A stretch of 64,000 bases of DNA from Lyngbya sp. HA4199-MV5 (GTDB taxonomy: Bacteria > Cyanobacteriota > Cyanobacteriia > Leptolyngbyales > Leptolyngbyaceae): NCBI GenBank assembly GCA_019359375.1, contig JAHHHL010000016.1, positions 62,001 to 126,000 of the forward strand, read 5' to 3'. Numbering within the stretch: the stretch's first letter is position 1; the number at the start of each line of letters is the position of its first letter. Of this stretch, positions 1 through 8,492 are shown in pieces. The notes below the pieces were generated by a model. The model saw nothing but the letters and a program-made list of their open reading frames with translations. It was not told the DNA's origin and did no database searches. Both the position numbers and the translations under genes were made by a program.

Positions 1-29
1 GGCTACAGCTATAGAAGGCAGCAGTTGTG

Positions 30-121
30 CTTCTTCCAACAACCAACAACTAACAACTAACAACTACATTCAGCGGTCAGCTTTTTATCCTTCAGCCTTT
101 AGCCTTCCCCCTCTCCAGCCA
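30..121. repeat. Compound heptamer-type repeat at the window edge
   Basis: The stretch begins with iterations of CAACTAA/CAACAAC (about 38-67), passes a short GCGGTCAGCT segment, and ends in the pyrimidine-rich CCTTCAGCCTTTAGCCTTCC type (91-121). The same components recur near 9.7-9.9, 23.1, 24.0 and 60.4 kb. The right end supplies the stop codon and last codons of the amidotransferase gene. This resembles the short tandemly repeated repetitive (STRR) sequences known from cyanobacteria; that assignment is inference. Confidence 0.6.
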
Positions 122-854
122 ACACAATCCGATCGACAAACTTCCCAATCAACTGGTTGGCGATCGGCGTTTCGTGCAGTCCTTCAAGCACCTGTGCCAG
201 CGCTTCAGCACTCTCTAAATAGCGGCTCTGGTAGCGGGTAATGCGAGTGATCAAATCAGCGACATCCACTTCAGGATGAAACTGAAACCCGTAAAAAGGC
301 TTGCCTGCGATCCGAAACGCGTGATACGGACAAAGCTCTGAATACGCCAGCAACACCGCTTCCTCTGGCAAGAAAAGCGCACGTTCTTTATGCCCCGACA
401 CTGCCCAAAAGCGGTCAGGAACATCATGAAAAAGAACATCTGTTGCTGCGGCTTCAGTGAGTTTCAATGGATAAGTCCCTATCTCCATGCTTGCTGCATC
501 AACGATCACCTGTCCTCCCAGCGCTTCAACAGCAACCTGAAAGCCAAAGCAAGACGCAAAAACAGGAATACTCTTGTCCAGGCAGTAAAGCAGCAACCGC
601 TTGGCATCGTCTACAAACGGATATTTTTCTGGTTGCGTCACCGAGGCATCGCTAGAGCCGCCCACCAGTAAAGCGTCGTATCCCGTAAGGCAAGTGGACT
701 CAAAGGCAGGTGTCTCAAAGGTATTGAGTACGTCAATCTGATGCGCCTCCAGCCCACTGTAGCGAACAAATTCATCAAGTTCCTCCTGACACGTCACCGC
801 ATCATCTCGAATTTGTAGTAAGAGAAGTTTAAGCTGAGAACGTTGTTTGGTCAT
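99..854 (-). CDS. Class I glutamine amidotransferase-like protein
   Basis: This 251-residue protein has the class I glutamine amidotransferase fold. The nucleophile elbow ASCFGFQ puts the catalytic cysteine at residue 102, and GFQFHPEV supplies the His193/Glu195 pair. The family releases ammonia from glutamine or, in GMP-synthase-like stand-alone members, acts on gamma-glutamyl compounds; the substrate cannot be read from sequence. There is no fused synthetase domain and no obvious partner gene nearby, so it is a stand-alone cytoplasmic enzyme. The last residues (AGEGEG) and the stop codon lie in a purine-rich repeat, so the C terminus was probably altered by that repeat. A start at ATG 854 fits the family length. 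Confidence 0.85.
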   Translation of the reverse strand: MTKQRSQLKLLLLQIRDDAVTCQEELDEFVRYSGLEAHQIDVLNTFETPAFESTCLTGYDALLVGGSSDASVTQPEKYPFVDDAKRLLLYCLDKSIPVFASCFGFQVAVEALGGQVIVDAASMEIGTYPLKLTEAAATDVLFHDVPDRFWAVSGHKERALFLPEEAVLLAYSELCPYHAFRIAGKPFYGFQFHPEVDVADLITRITRYQSRYLESAEALAQVLEGLHETPIANQLIGKFVDRIVLAGEGEG

Positions 855-1530
855 TGAGTCATACAGGCACCACTGAGCTTATTCTTACCTACTTTAGGCT
901 ACGGATTGAGCCTGTAGCGATTTAGCTCGTAGGTCGGTGAAAACACACGCCGATCGCAGTGCCAGAAGCGGCGATCGTTTCAAGGCAATCATACAGAATT
1001 CCCCACTCAAACAAGGTACACCCTGACTCCTTCAACCTCTGACTCCCTCAACCAAGCTGTACTTCACCAGGTTGGGAATCGCTATAAAAAAACTCCCATC
1101 TACCGGATTAACCACTATCACACCATAAACAGTTCACGTCAGTAAATAGATGTAGTGCAGCGAATCATACGAATAGCTAACTGTTTACGTTCAACGACTA
1201 ATGGGAGCGATCGCGTTAAGTGCTTTCCGTAGCTCTACGGAATTGGCTTTAGAGGAAAGAAGTTGCTCAATTGATTTTCTGTAACCTCAAAAGCGCAGCA
1301 ATCGCAGACTTTAGCAACTTCTTTTCAAAAAAATGTAATCAATAAAACAACGTTAAATTTGTGTTTTGACCAATTTTAGCAATGATTACTTAGAGATCCA
1401 TTGCTTGAAGAAGCGCTAGAACCTCAGTAAAAACCGCACTGAAACGAAGCTTCTATGAATTTGCAAAGGCTATGTTTGTTCAAGATTTCATACCGGGAAC
1501 GCTAATGATGCTAGCGTGGAAGGTAAAGCA
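855..1530. other. Long intergenic region upstream of the PPC/VCBS gene
   Basis: No gene was found in 676 bases between divergent genes. It holds a 30-bp segment (1057-1086) that recurs at 26689-26718 with three mismatches, a short perfect inverted repeat TTCCGTAG/CTACGGAA at 1226-1243, and an AT-rich stretch at 1320-1390 that probably contains the promoter of the downstream surface protein. The region from 1472 can be read as a short frame overlapping the next gene, but it has no recognisable content. Confidence 0.5.
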
Positions 1531-4014
1531 ATGGCAGACAATTCTAGTCTTTTTGATAACAGTACATCAACACAGCGACTCATCACCGCTACAACCAGCA
1601 CACAAACGTTTTCTAATACTCAATCAGATACAAGCTACTCACTTGACTCAGGCGATACGCAAGATTTCTTTCGCCTCCGCCTTAGCCAGCGTAGCAGTGT
1701 TGTCCTGGCGCTGACCTCTCAAAACGCCAATGCTGATATTGCCATTCTTGATGCGGGTGGCACGTTACAGCAGTCCAGTAATGGTGGCACTCTAGCAGAT
1801 GCTTTTACAACAGGATCGCTTAATGCCGGTGATTACTACATCCGAGTTTTTCTAGCAGACTCCAGCACCAGCACAAACTACACGCTGAAGGTAAAATCTA
1901 CGCCTGCTGCCCGTGCAGACTTGCTCTGGCGTAATCCTAGCAGTGGACAAAATGCCGTTTGGCTCATGAATGGCAATAGCCTCACCAGCAGCTTTTATGC
2001 CAGTCCCGTAGGCGATCCCAATTGGAAACTTCAGGGAACAGGAGATTTTAATGCTGATGGAATCTCAGACTATATCTGGCGCAACTATGCGACGGGAGAA
2101 AATGCCATCTGGCTAAACAACGCAGATGGCACCTTGCGTGCAGGGGCTTTCACCACTGGAGTTGGCGACTCCAACTGGAAAATCGCTGGCTCAGGCGATT
2201 TTGACAGTGATGGTCAAACTGACCTTATCTGGCGCAATTACGCGACGGGTGAAAATGCTGCCTGGTACATGAACGGTACAACCCTAAGAAGCTCAGCGTA
2301 TTTCCCCAGAGTATCTGACTTAAATTCTCGACTGAATGGCGTTGGCGATTTCAATGGCGATGGTAAGTCAGACTTAGTCTGGCGCAATTACAGAACTGGT
2401 CAGAATACGATTTGGCTGATGGACGGAATTTCTCTCAGCTCAGCCGTATCGTTTCAAGCCGTTGGGGATATCAACTGGAATATTGTCGGCGTTGGTGACG
2501 CGACAGGTGACGGCAAACAGGATCTTTTCTGGCGCAACTACGCAACCGGTGAAAATGTCATCTGGGTCATGAATAGCACGACCTTTTCGACGGGACTGTC
2601 GGTGCTATCAGTGGGTGATCCAAATTGGCAGGTGGGTGGGATTATTACAGGACAGCCACCTACCGTTTTAGCAGGCAGCAGCATGGGGTCTGCCTTTACT
2701 ATTGGCACCCTTAACAACACTGGAAGCTACGATGACAGCATCGGTGGAGCGACGATTCCAAACGGTTACTACAAATTTAACCTGACAACTTCCAGCGTTT
2801 TGAACCTCTCGTTAACAGGGTTGGGAAGCAACACTAATGCAGACCTGCAAGTGATCCAGGACAAAGATGGCAATGGTGTACTGAGTAGCCAGTCAGAAAT
2901 CATTGCCTCTTCAGTGAACTTGAGTAACGCGGATGAGTTAATTTCTAACCTTTCGCTAACGGCTGGCACGTACTTTATTCGTGTGTTGTCGTCTTCTGTT
3001 CAAAAGTCCGTTTACACACTGGGTCTGAGCGCCGCCTCTGCCCAAAAAGTAGATCTGCTACCAAATCCGTCAACCACCTTTACGATTACGCAGACGAACG
3101 GACAAGCTTTACCTTCAACGGTGAGTTTGGACACGACCAAAAGTAACTATCTGCCTGCTGTAAGGGTTAACTATTCCGTTAGAAACGATAGTACGTCTGT
3201 GATCACGCCATCGACGTTTAAGGTTTCGTTCTATCTCTCGCGTGATAACTCGATCACCGCAGGCGATTTGCTTTTGGGTACGATCGACCCAAACACGGGG
3301 AATAGCGACAAAGATGTGTCCATACCCAATTTGGCACCGGGTCAAAACTATACCCAACAACAAACGCTGAGTCTTCTGGCGCAAAGCGATGCGTGGTGGG
3401 GCGGTGATCAAATTTACTACATTGGTATGATCATCGATTCGGGTAATCAGGTGAGTGAATCGAATGAGTCAAACAATACCGTGAGTGCAGGCATCACTAT
3501 CCGCGATACCTTGCAACCTGATTTACTGGGTACTGGATTAACGATTAATCAAGCCTCAGTTGATATCAGCCAATCTAAAACGACTCCAGTCCAAATCACC
3601 TTTACTGGCAGCATTAAAAATATTGGCAACAAGGTCGCAGGTTCTACGCGGGCACTGGTTAAGTTTTACTTCTCCAACGATGACATTCTGGATGGGAGTG
3701 ACACCGTGATCGCTACTGCCAGCATCGCGCCTCTTGCAGCCCAAAGCAGTGTATCTTTCAACAGCACTGTCGGACTAAGTGGAGGTCCAGTACCTGCTGC
3801 TTACTTTGTAACGACGACTAATTATGTTCCAGATTCGAGTTGGGCTGGCTGGAAAGGCAATGGGCGGTATTACCTCTGCATGTACGTTGACTTCTTTGAT
3901 GCCGCATCGGAGAACTATTCTAAGGAAAATAACCTGAATTACGGCAGGGTCACTGGTCAGTATACTGACTACGATTTTATCGATGTTACAGGCGCTCCAA
4001 ACAATGCGGTTTAG
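1531..4014 (+). CDS. PPC-VCBS/FG-GAP-CARDB surface or secreted protein
   Basis: The 827-residue product is built from extracellular repeat domains. A PPC-type beta domain (about 20-110, ending YYIRVF) is followed by five VCBS/FG-GAP-like repeats (about 125-385) with the motif WRNYATGEN and DxNxDG calcium-type loops. Then come a second PPC domain (about 395-500) and two CARDB-like adhesion modules (about 515-820). There is no N-terminal signal peptide, which fits export by a type I system. A HlyD adaptor gene lies immediately downstream in convergent orientation. ATG 1531 is preferred over GTG 1516 because GGAAGG lies 7 bases before it. Its first three modules match those of the giant protein at 31-39 kb. 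Likely a cell-surface or matrix protein; the ligand is unknown. Confidence 0.85.
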   Translation: MADNSSLFDNSTSTQRLITATTSTQTFSNTQSDTSYSLDSGDTQDFFRLRLSQRSSVVLALTSQNANADIAILDAGGTLQQSSNGGTLADAFTTGSLNAGDYYIRVFLADSSTSTNYTLKVKSTPAARADLLWRNPSSGQNAVWLMNGNSLTSSFYASPVGDPNWKLQGTGDFNADGISDYIWRNYATGENAIWLNNADGTLRAGAFTTGVGDSNWKIAGSGDFDSDGQTDLIWRNYATGENAAWYMNGTTLRSSAYFPRVSDLNSRLNGVGDFNGDGKSDLVWRNYRTGQNTIWLMDGISLSSAVSFQAVGDINWNIVGVGDATGDGKQDLFWRNYATGENVIWVMNSTTFSTGLSVLSVGDPNWQVGGIITGQPPTVLAGSSMGSAFTIGTLNNTGSYDDSIGGATIPNGYYKFNLTTSSVLNLSLTGLGSNTNADLQVIQDKDGNGVLSSQSEIIASSVNLSNADELISNLSLTAGTYFIRVLSSSVQKSVYTLGLSAASAQKVDLLPNPSTTFTITQTNGQALPSTVSLDTTKSNYLPAVRVNYSVRNDSTSVITPSTFKVSFYLSRDNSITAGDLLLGTIDPNTGNSDKDVSIPNLAPGQNYTQQQTLSLLAQSDAWWGGDQIYYIGMIIDSGNQVSESNESNNTVSAGITIRDTLQPDLLGTGLTINQASVDISQSKTTPVQITFTGSIKNIGNKVAGSTRALVKFYFSNDDILDGSDTVIATASIAPLAAQSSVSFNSTVGLSGGPVPAAYFVTTTNYVPDSSWAGWKGNGRYYLCMYVDFFDAASENYSKENNLNYGRVTGQYTDYDFIDVTGAPNNAV

Positions 4015-4052
4015 GCACCTGTGAGTTGATTCAGATCAAACGTCAGAAACGT

Positions 4053-4086
4053 AAAAGGGGGCACTCGTAAAGAGCGCTCCCTTTTG
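4053..4086 (+). terminator. Probable intrinsic terminator of the surface-protein gene
   Basis: AAAAGGGGGCACTC pairs imperfectly with AGAGCGCTCCCTTTT across a GTAA loop, 39 bases after the stop codon. The right arm ends in a short T run. Confidence 0.6.
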
Positions 4087-4141
4087 GCTATCTTGAGTCA
4101 AGTGATGACCGTGTGGGCTTTCTGAGTTCACGATTTCTGTA

Positions 4142-4169
4142 GTAGGGACGTTACGTGTAACGTCCCTAC
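4142..4169. repeat. 28-bp palindrome, copy 1
   Basis: A near-perfect palindrome starts GTAGGGACGTTAC and ends GTAACGTCCCTAC. It recurs with the same length at 44969-44996 and 58054-58081. The flank GTTCACGATTT lies outside the left end here and, inverted, outside the right end of the second copy, so the repeated unit is longer than the palindrome. It lies between convergent genes. Confidence 0.75.
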
Positions 4170-4209
4170 AGAGCGCCGATCGCACGTTTGAAACATGACC
4201 CTTTGACGC

Positions 4210-5580
4210 TTACCGAACTGAAAAGGCTTCGCTAAAGCGACGAGTGATTGGTTCGATCAGGAAGTCGAGGATGGATTTCTTGCGGGTGACAATTTCGGCA
4301 GTGGCCGCCATACCAGGAGTAAAGTCAACAACCTGTCCGCGCACTTCGATCGCCCGTTTCTTTAACTGAATCCGTGTTGGAAAGACTAGACCCACATCTT
4401 TTTCGACGATCGCATTGGGGCTGACTTTAATCACTTCGCCTTCCACGATGCCAAATTCCTGATAAGGAAAGGTTGCTAGCTTCACTTTGACGGGCATGTG
4501 TTCATGGATGAAGCCAATATCGCGGTTGAGAATTTTGACTTCTAGCACCACATTTTCGTCTTTTGGAAGAATGGATAGGAGTTCTTCGCCGGACTGCACG
4601 GGTCCCTTTGTGGCTTTGACGTTGTAAACTGTGCCATCAAACGGAGCCGTAATGGTTTCACGTTCCCGCTGTTTCTGGGCTTGTGCCAGTTGCCCGTCGA
4701 TCGAGGCTTGCTCTTCTTTGCGCTTGGTAAACTGCGTGAGAATTTCGCTTTGCCGCTGTGAGTCTAGCCCGGTTGCTGTATTTTGGGCAGAGGTATAGGC
4801 TTCGTCTGCCTGACGAATTCTGTCTTGCTGTGCGTTCAGTTCTTTCTCAAGAGAAATAACCTTGTCTTTCGCTTGAGTGACTTCATCCAGCGATCGAATG
4901 TAGTCGAGTTGGGGGACAGCGCCACTGCCTTTGAGGGAACGGAGCGCTTGTTCACGGGTCTGAGCGTTTTTAAGCCCTTCTCTAGCGTTGATCAAGTTGG
5001 CTTGCAAGCGTGACAGCGTTGACAGGGCTTCGCTGCGGGTAGCCAGTTGACGCTGTGCCTCGCCGATCGCAGCGGCTTTTTTCTGATCAAATTCGCTGAG
5101 ACGAGCCTGTAACAGTTGATCTTGTACTTGAGTGCCTGTGTTGGCGTTGCCCGATCGTTCTGCCTGTAAACGAGCGATATCTTCACGAATGAGTTTGGAG
5201 GATTGGGTCAAGCGATTGACTTCAGCCTGTGGTCCACCAGCATCCATGTTGACCAGCACTTGACCTTTGCGAATCTGGTCGCCTTCTTTGACGTTAATTT
5301 GCTGAATACTGCCGACTGCGCCTGCTCGAATGGGTCGCACTTCGGTATAGGGAATGAGTTGTCCCTGGGCGATCGCCACTTCATCAATTTTGCTCAAATG
5401 CGCCCAGGCAATGGTGCCAAAGACAAGCGCACTGATGCCGCCTGCCAGTAACCGCGTGTAAACCGGGGGAAGCTCTTGTACTGCCTTGCCTAACTCATAG
5501 GAGAGCGATTCTTTGGGGTCGGCAAGCTGTTGCTTGATCTGCCTAGATTGAGCAGGGGTAGAGGAGATGGAGACTTTCAT
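4210..5580 (-). CDS. HlyD-family membrane fusion protein of a type I secretion system
   Basis: This 456-residue periplasmic adaptor links an inner-membrane ABC exporter to an outer-membrane channel. It has a cytoplasmic N terminus (1-42), one membrane helix (about 43-63, LLAGGISALVFGTIAWAHL), and a first biotinyl-lipoyl half (EVRPIRAGAVGSIQQINVKEGDQI). A long coiled coil follows (about 125-300), then the second lipoyl half (ITAPFDGTVYNVKATKGPVQ) and a beta-barrel C terminus. The length is normal for HlyD. No ABC exporter is adjacent; the nearest is at 39932-42538 on the same strand. The convergent neighbour encodes a likely substrate. A MITE-like element ends 43 bases upstream of the start and may have displaced or supplied promoter sequence. 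Confidence 0.9.
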   Translation of the reverse strand: MKVSISSTPAQSRQIKQQLADPKESLSYELGKAVQELPPVYTRLLAGGISALVFGTIAWAHLSKIDEVAIAQGQLIPYTEVRPIRAGAVGSIQQINVKEGDQIRKGQVLVNMDAGGPQAEVNRLTQSSKLIREDIARLQAERSGNANTGTQVQDQLLQARLSEFDQKKAAAIGEAQRQLATRSEALSTLSRLQANLINAREGLKNAQTREQALRSLKGSGAVPQLDYIRSLDEVTQAKDKVISLEKELNAQQDRIRQADEAYTSAQNTATGLDSQRQSEILTQFTKRKEEQASIDGQLAQAQKQRERETITAPFDGTVYNVKATKGPVQSGEELLSILPKDENVVLEVKILNRDIGFIHEHMPVKVKLATFPYQEFGIVEGEVIKVSPNAIVEKDVGLVFPTRIQLKKRAIEVRGQVVDFTPGMAATAEIVTRKKSILDFLIEPITRRFSEAFSVR

Positions 5581-5622
5581 CGGGGGTATGGCTTTTGCTC
5601 AAAGCAAGGGTTGCAAGGGGGG

Positions 5623-5750
5623 CTAGGGGCTGTCATCAATGACTACTACACATGGCTTTCAGCAAGGGTTCCAGCCCCTAGCCGTGTGTTGGGGCGGGCG
5701 CGATCATGCTGATACTCAAGGCTTTGGAGCTAATTGATGACGCGCCCTAG
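5623..5750. mobile_element. MITE-like element, ~130-bp TA family, copy A
   Basis: The element spans 128 bp with imperfect terminal inverted repeats: CTAGGGGCTGTCATCAAT on the left, and the reverse complement of the right end reads CTAGGGCGCGTCATCAAT. The interior contains AGCAAGGGTTCCAGCCCCTA. Copies at 26507-26637 and 39356-39485 are closely similar and in the opposite orientation. The termini are flanked by TA, as in IS630/Tc1-type insertions. No transposase is encoded. Confidence 0.75.
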
Positions 5751-5928
5751 CATGAACATGCGATGGATCGATGCTCTATTTAAGGTGCCTGTTTAACCAA
5801 CCAATTCTGCCTGAAGTAACAAAAACTTAACACTTCTTCAAAACTTTCAAGCTAAAAAAGGAGCACGATCGCCAACAACGTCACACACTAGAAGTCTAGC
5901 GATCGTTCACCCTCTTACTCTACCTGCC

Positions 5929-6255
5929 GTGTTTCAACTTTTGCAGCCTCTTATTCACGTTTTGCAGCCATTGCTGGTGCCAGTTTGCTTTCTCAGTGCG
6001 TGGACAATTGTTATGCTCCTGGGCTGGAGTCTTTGGGCGGCTACGCGCGATACGATCGCCCGCGGTCAGCAAATGCACCGGATTCCATGTGCTGGTTGTC
6101 AGTTTTTTACCAGTGATTATCATCTAAAGTGTACGGTGCGCCCTTCTGCGGCGTTGACCGAAGCTGCCATTAACTGCCCAGACCATACACCGTTGACGAG
6201 TGTGTATACCTCGAATCGTATCTACGATTTGACAAGTCGGCATGAATCAACATAA
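5929..6255 (+). CDS. Conserved cyanobacterial membrane protein with four cysteines
   Basis: The 108-residue protein has one or two N-terminal membrane segments (about 8-40) followed by a cysteine-containing tail, IPCAGCQFFTSDYHLKCTV and INCPD. The CxxC...C...C spacing suggests metal binding or a redox role. I recognise the pattern as conserved in cyanobacteria but know no function. The gene starts with GTG at 5929. It is followed after 51 bases by a cupin gene on the same strand, so co-transcription is possible. The 348-base region upstream (5581-5928) contains a MITE-like element and an AT-rich segment with AAAAAAGGAG near 5856. Confidence 0.7.
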   Translation: MFQLLQPLIHVLQPLLVPVCFLSAWTIVMLLGWSLWAATRDTIARGQQMHRIPCAGCQFFTSDYHLKCTVRPSAALTEAAINCPDHTPLTSVYTSNRIYDLTSRHEST

Positions 6256-6306
6256 CAGCGTCTCTCCAAGCTGTGCAGGCGATCGCGCTGTGATGATGAG
6301 GATGCT

Positions 6307-6717
6307 ATGGGCGCGAGTAGTGAAACGAAGGAGATTAGCGCGGTGTTGATTCAAAAGCTGAGTGCCTGCCCAGAGTTTGTGGCAGGGGATGGAACGCTGC
6401 TGCGCGAACTACTGCACCCCGATAAGCAGTCGATCGCGTTACGGTACAGCTTGGCACATGCCATCGTGCCCGTAGGAGAGACCTCGGCTCCCCATGCGCT
6501 TACTACGTCTGAGGTCTACTACATTCTCAGCGGGCAGGGCGAGATGCATATTGATGGGGAATGCCAGGGGGTGGAACCGGGAGATGCCGTTTACATTCCA
6601 CCCCATGCCAGACAATTTATTCGTAACAGTGGCGCAGAACCATTGATATTCATCTGCCTGGTTGATCCGGCGTGGCAGCAAGCAGATGAAACCGTTTATG
6701 AGGACGATCGCCCTTAA
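6307..6717 (+). CDS. Cupin-domain protein
   Basis: The 136-residue protein is a single cupin barrel. The first cupin motif is seen in PHALTTSEVYYILSGQGEMHIDGE, with the first histidine replaced in part, and the second in PGDAVYIPPHARQFIRNSGAEPL. Small cupins of this type bind a metal and act as isomerases, dioxygenases or ligand sensors; the substrate is unknown. GAGGA lies 7 bases before the ATG. The stop codon overlaps that of the convergent gene by 4 bases (TTAA serves both), so there is no room for a terminator between them. Confidence 0.85.
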   Translation: MGASSETKEISAVLIQKLSACPEFVAGDGTLLRELLHPDKQSIALRYSLAHAIVPVGETSAPHALTTSEVYYILSGQGEMHIDGECQGVEPGDAVYIPPHARQFIRNSGAEPLIFICLVDPAWQQADETVYEDDRP

Positions 6718-7028
6718 TCAGGGTTCGCCTCTGGAAACCGATTGTTTGGAATTTGTTCGGCTTCGGGACAGTCATCAGAAACGGCAGGCTCGACGTTGCC
6801 TTTGGGTACAGAGGCTAACTTCTGCGTGACGGCACCAATGCTCTCTAAGCGCACCATTTCTTCCCAAGAGCAGGTTTCGTCTTCTTCTTCGGTTTCGTAG
6901 CGCAGGGTCACTAAATCTCCTTCGATATCGAGGATGCGTGCCCGTTCAATCCACCGTTGCTGGTCCCGCAAGAAGATCCAGACTTCGCGACCGTCGCAAC
7001 ACAGTTGATAAATCTTGCGGTGTAACAT
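6714..7028 (-). CDS. Conserved cyanobacterial protein, DUF6679-like
   Basis: This acidic 104-residue soluble protein begins MLHRKIYQLCCDGREVWIF and contains the stretch RARILDIEGDLVTLRYETEE. It resembles a small beta-rich family restricted to cyanobacteria (DUF6679 from memory), with no known function. The conserved part covers about residues 1-75; the tail is Pro/Glu/Asn rich. AGGAG lies 8 bases upstream of the ATG. It converges on the cupin gene with a 4-base overlap. Confidence 0.65.
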   Translation of the reverse strand: MLHRKIYQLCCDGREVWIFLRDQQRWIERARILDIEGDLVTLRYETEEEDETCSWEEMVRLESIGAVTQKLASVPKGNVEPAVSDDCPEAEQIPNNRFPEANPD

Positions 7029-7739
7029 GTTGCTTCTCCTGAGCAGTAAGTTTGATCAAAGGCTTCGTGCAGGATTCCTATCGTAGGGATTGCTGCTGGC
7101 ACCATCGTTGAAGCTGTGAGGCATAACGCTCCTAACGTGTAAAAACAGTCGATCGAGTACAGCTACCTCTCTAAAAGAGTCAGCCAGCCGTGTCTCACTG
7201 ACGCTAGATTGCAAGACCCATTGCTGCAACCTGCTATAGAATGCATCAGCCTCATGTAAGCGGTGAGAACGTGTCTCAAGTTGCCTTTGAAGAGAAAAAA
7301 TAGCTGATAGGAACATTATTTAGTGAAACGCTAATAACTTCAGGGAGGTCTGCATCGGCTGAGGACGTGAGCACAGACACTCACACGGAAGAAGAGAATT
7401 GAGTGTGAAACGGTGTAGACAGACGGTTAGTGGCGATTGGCGACCAGTGGTAAACGTCTATAGATCCAGCCATCGTGCTTAGCATTCTCCCTCACTAAAC
7501 GTGCAGCGGACTTGTCTAAATCTAGGTCTCTTAAGTATCGGATTGTACCAACTATTCTAGCGATTGTTAAGCAGAGTGAGGATGATTAATGACTGATCTG
7601 ATACAAAAGGCTGTATCCGTGGGCGATCGCGCCAGGAAATTTATTTTTGGGATGTCGGGGCGATCAGGATTCAACGGTGTGGCTTCGCTAGAGTGGATGT
7701 TGAGCCGAGAGTTGAGTCTGAGCGCTAAAGGAGAAGCAT
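7029..7739. other. Intergenic region without a supported gene
   Basis: These 711 bases separate two divergent genes. Two open frames cross it (7056-7316 minus, 7589-8149 plus) but neither has a ribosome-binding site or recognisable protein sequence, and the second runs out of frame into the creatininase gene. It presumably contains both promoters. AAAGGAG at 7728-7734 is the ribosome-binding site of the creatininase gene. Confidence 0.45.
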
Positions 7740-8492
7740 ATGTTGCTGCAATTGAGTACATGGCTGGAAGTAGAGACCTATCTGCAACAGTCAACAGGCA
7801 TTATTTTGCCGATCGGCTCTACCGAACAACATGGTCCCACCGGGTTGATTGGCACCGATGCGATTTGTGCGGAGGCGATCGCGCGAGGTGTGGGAGAAGC
7901 GACTCACGCGATCGTGGCACCTACCATCAATGTCGGCATGGCGCTACATCATACGGCGTTCCCCGGCAGCATGAGCCTCCGTCCCAGCACGTTGATTTTG
8001 CTCCTGCGAGACTATGTGACGTGTCTGGCGCGGTCAGGTTTTACGCGCTTCTTCTTCATCAACGGGCACGGGGGCAATGTGGCAACCCTCAAAGCCGCCT
8101 TTGCCGAGGTCTATGCCACACTGGTCGATTTACAGGTGCCAGGGGCTGAGCAGGTGCAATGCCAGGTGAGCAACTGGTATATGTGCCATGCAGTCTATCG
8201 GCTAGCTAAGGAACTGTATGGCGATCAGGAAGGCTCTCATGCGACACCCAGTGAGGTAGCGCTGACGCAATACGTATATCCCGATGCTATTAAGCAGGCG
8301 ACCTTGAGTGAACCCGTCGCTAAGGGTCACACGATTTATGGCGCGGCTGATTTTCGCCGTCGCTATCCTGATGGGCGGATGGGGTCTAACCCGGCACTGG
8401 CAACGCCGGAGCATGGCAAGCAGTTTTATGACCTGGCAGTCAAGGAATTGAGTAGTACCTATCTGGAGTTTTTAGGCACTGCGTCAGGCTAG
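7740..8492 (+). CDS. Creatininase-family amidohydrolase
   Basis: The 250-residue protein carries the metal ligands of the creatininase/mycofactocin MftE family: Glu29 and His31 in GSTEQHGP, Asp40 in GTDA, the HG of FFINGHGGN near 110, and the glutamate of GSHATPSEVALT near 175. Members hydrolyse cyclic or linear amides such as creatinine or formamidopyrimidines, or trim peptides, using two metal ions in the cytoplasm. No mycofactocin or riboflavin-type partner genes are near, so the substrate is open. AAAGGAG precedes the ATG. The 3' end overlaps the convergent histidine kinase gene by 9 bases. Confidence 0.88.
   Translation: MLLQLSTWLEVETYLQQSTGIILPIGSTEQHGPTGLIGTDAICAEAIARGVGEATHAIVAPTINVGMALHHTAFPGSMSLRPSTLILLLRDYVTCLARSGFTRFFFINGHGGNVATLKAAFAEVYATLVDLQVPGAEQVQCQVSNWYMCHAVYRLAKELYGDQEGSHATPSEVALTQYVYPDAIKQATLSEPVAKGHTIYGAADFRRRYPDGRMGSNPALATPEHGKQFYDLAVKELSSTYLEFLGTASG

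Noticed and set aside
7056-7316. 86-codon minus-strand frame
   Set aside because: No ribosome-binding site, no family resemblance, and it ends in an otherwise empty intergenic region.
7589-8149. 186-codon plus-strand frame starting before the creatininase gene
   Set aside because: It overlaps the creatininase gene out of frame, and only the latter has metal-site motifs and a good ribosome-binding site.
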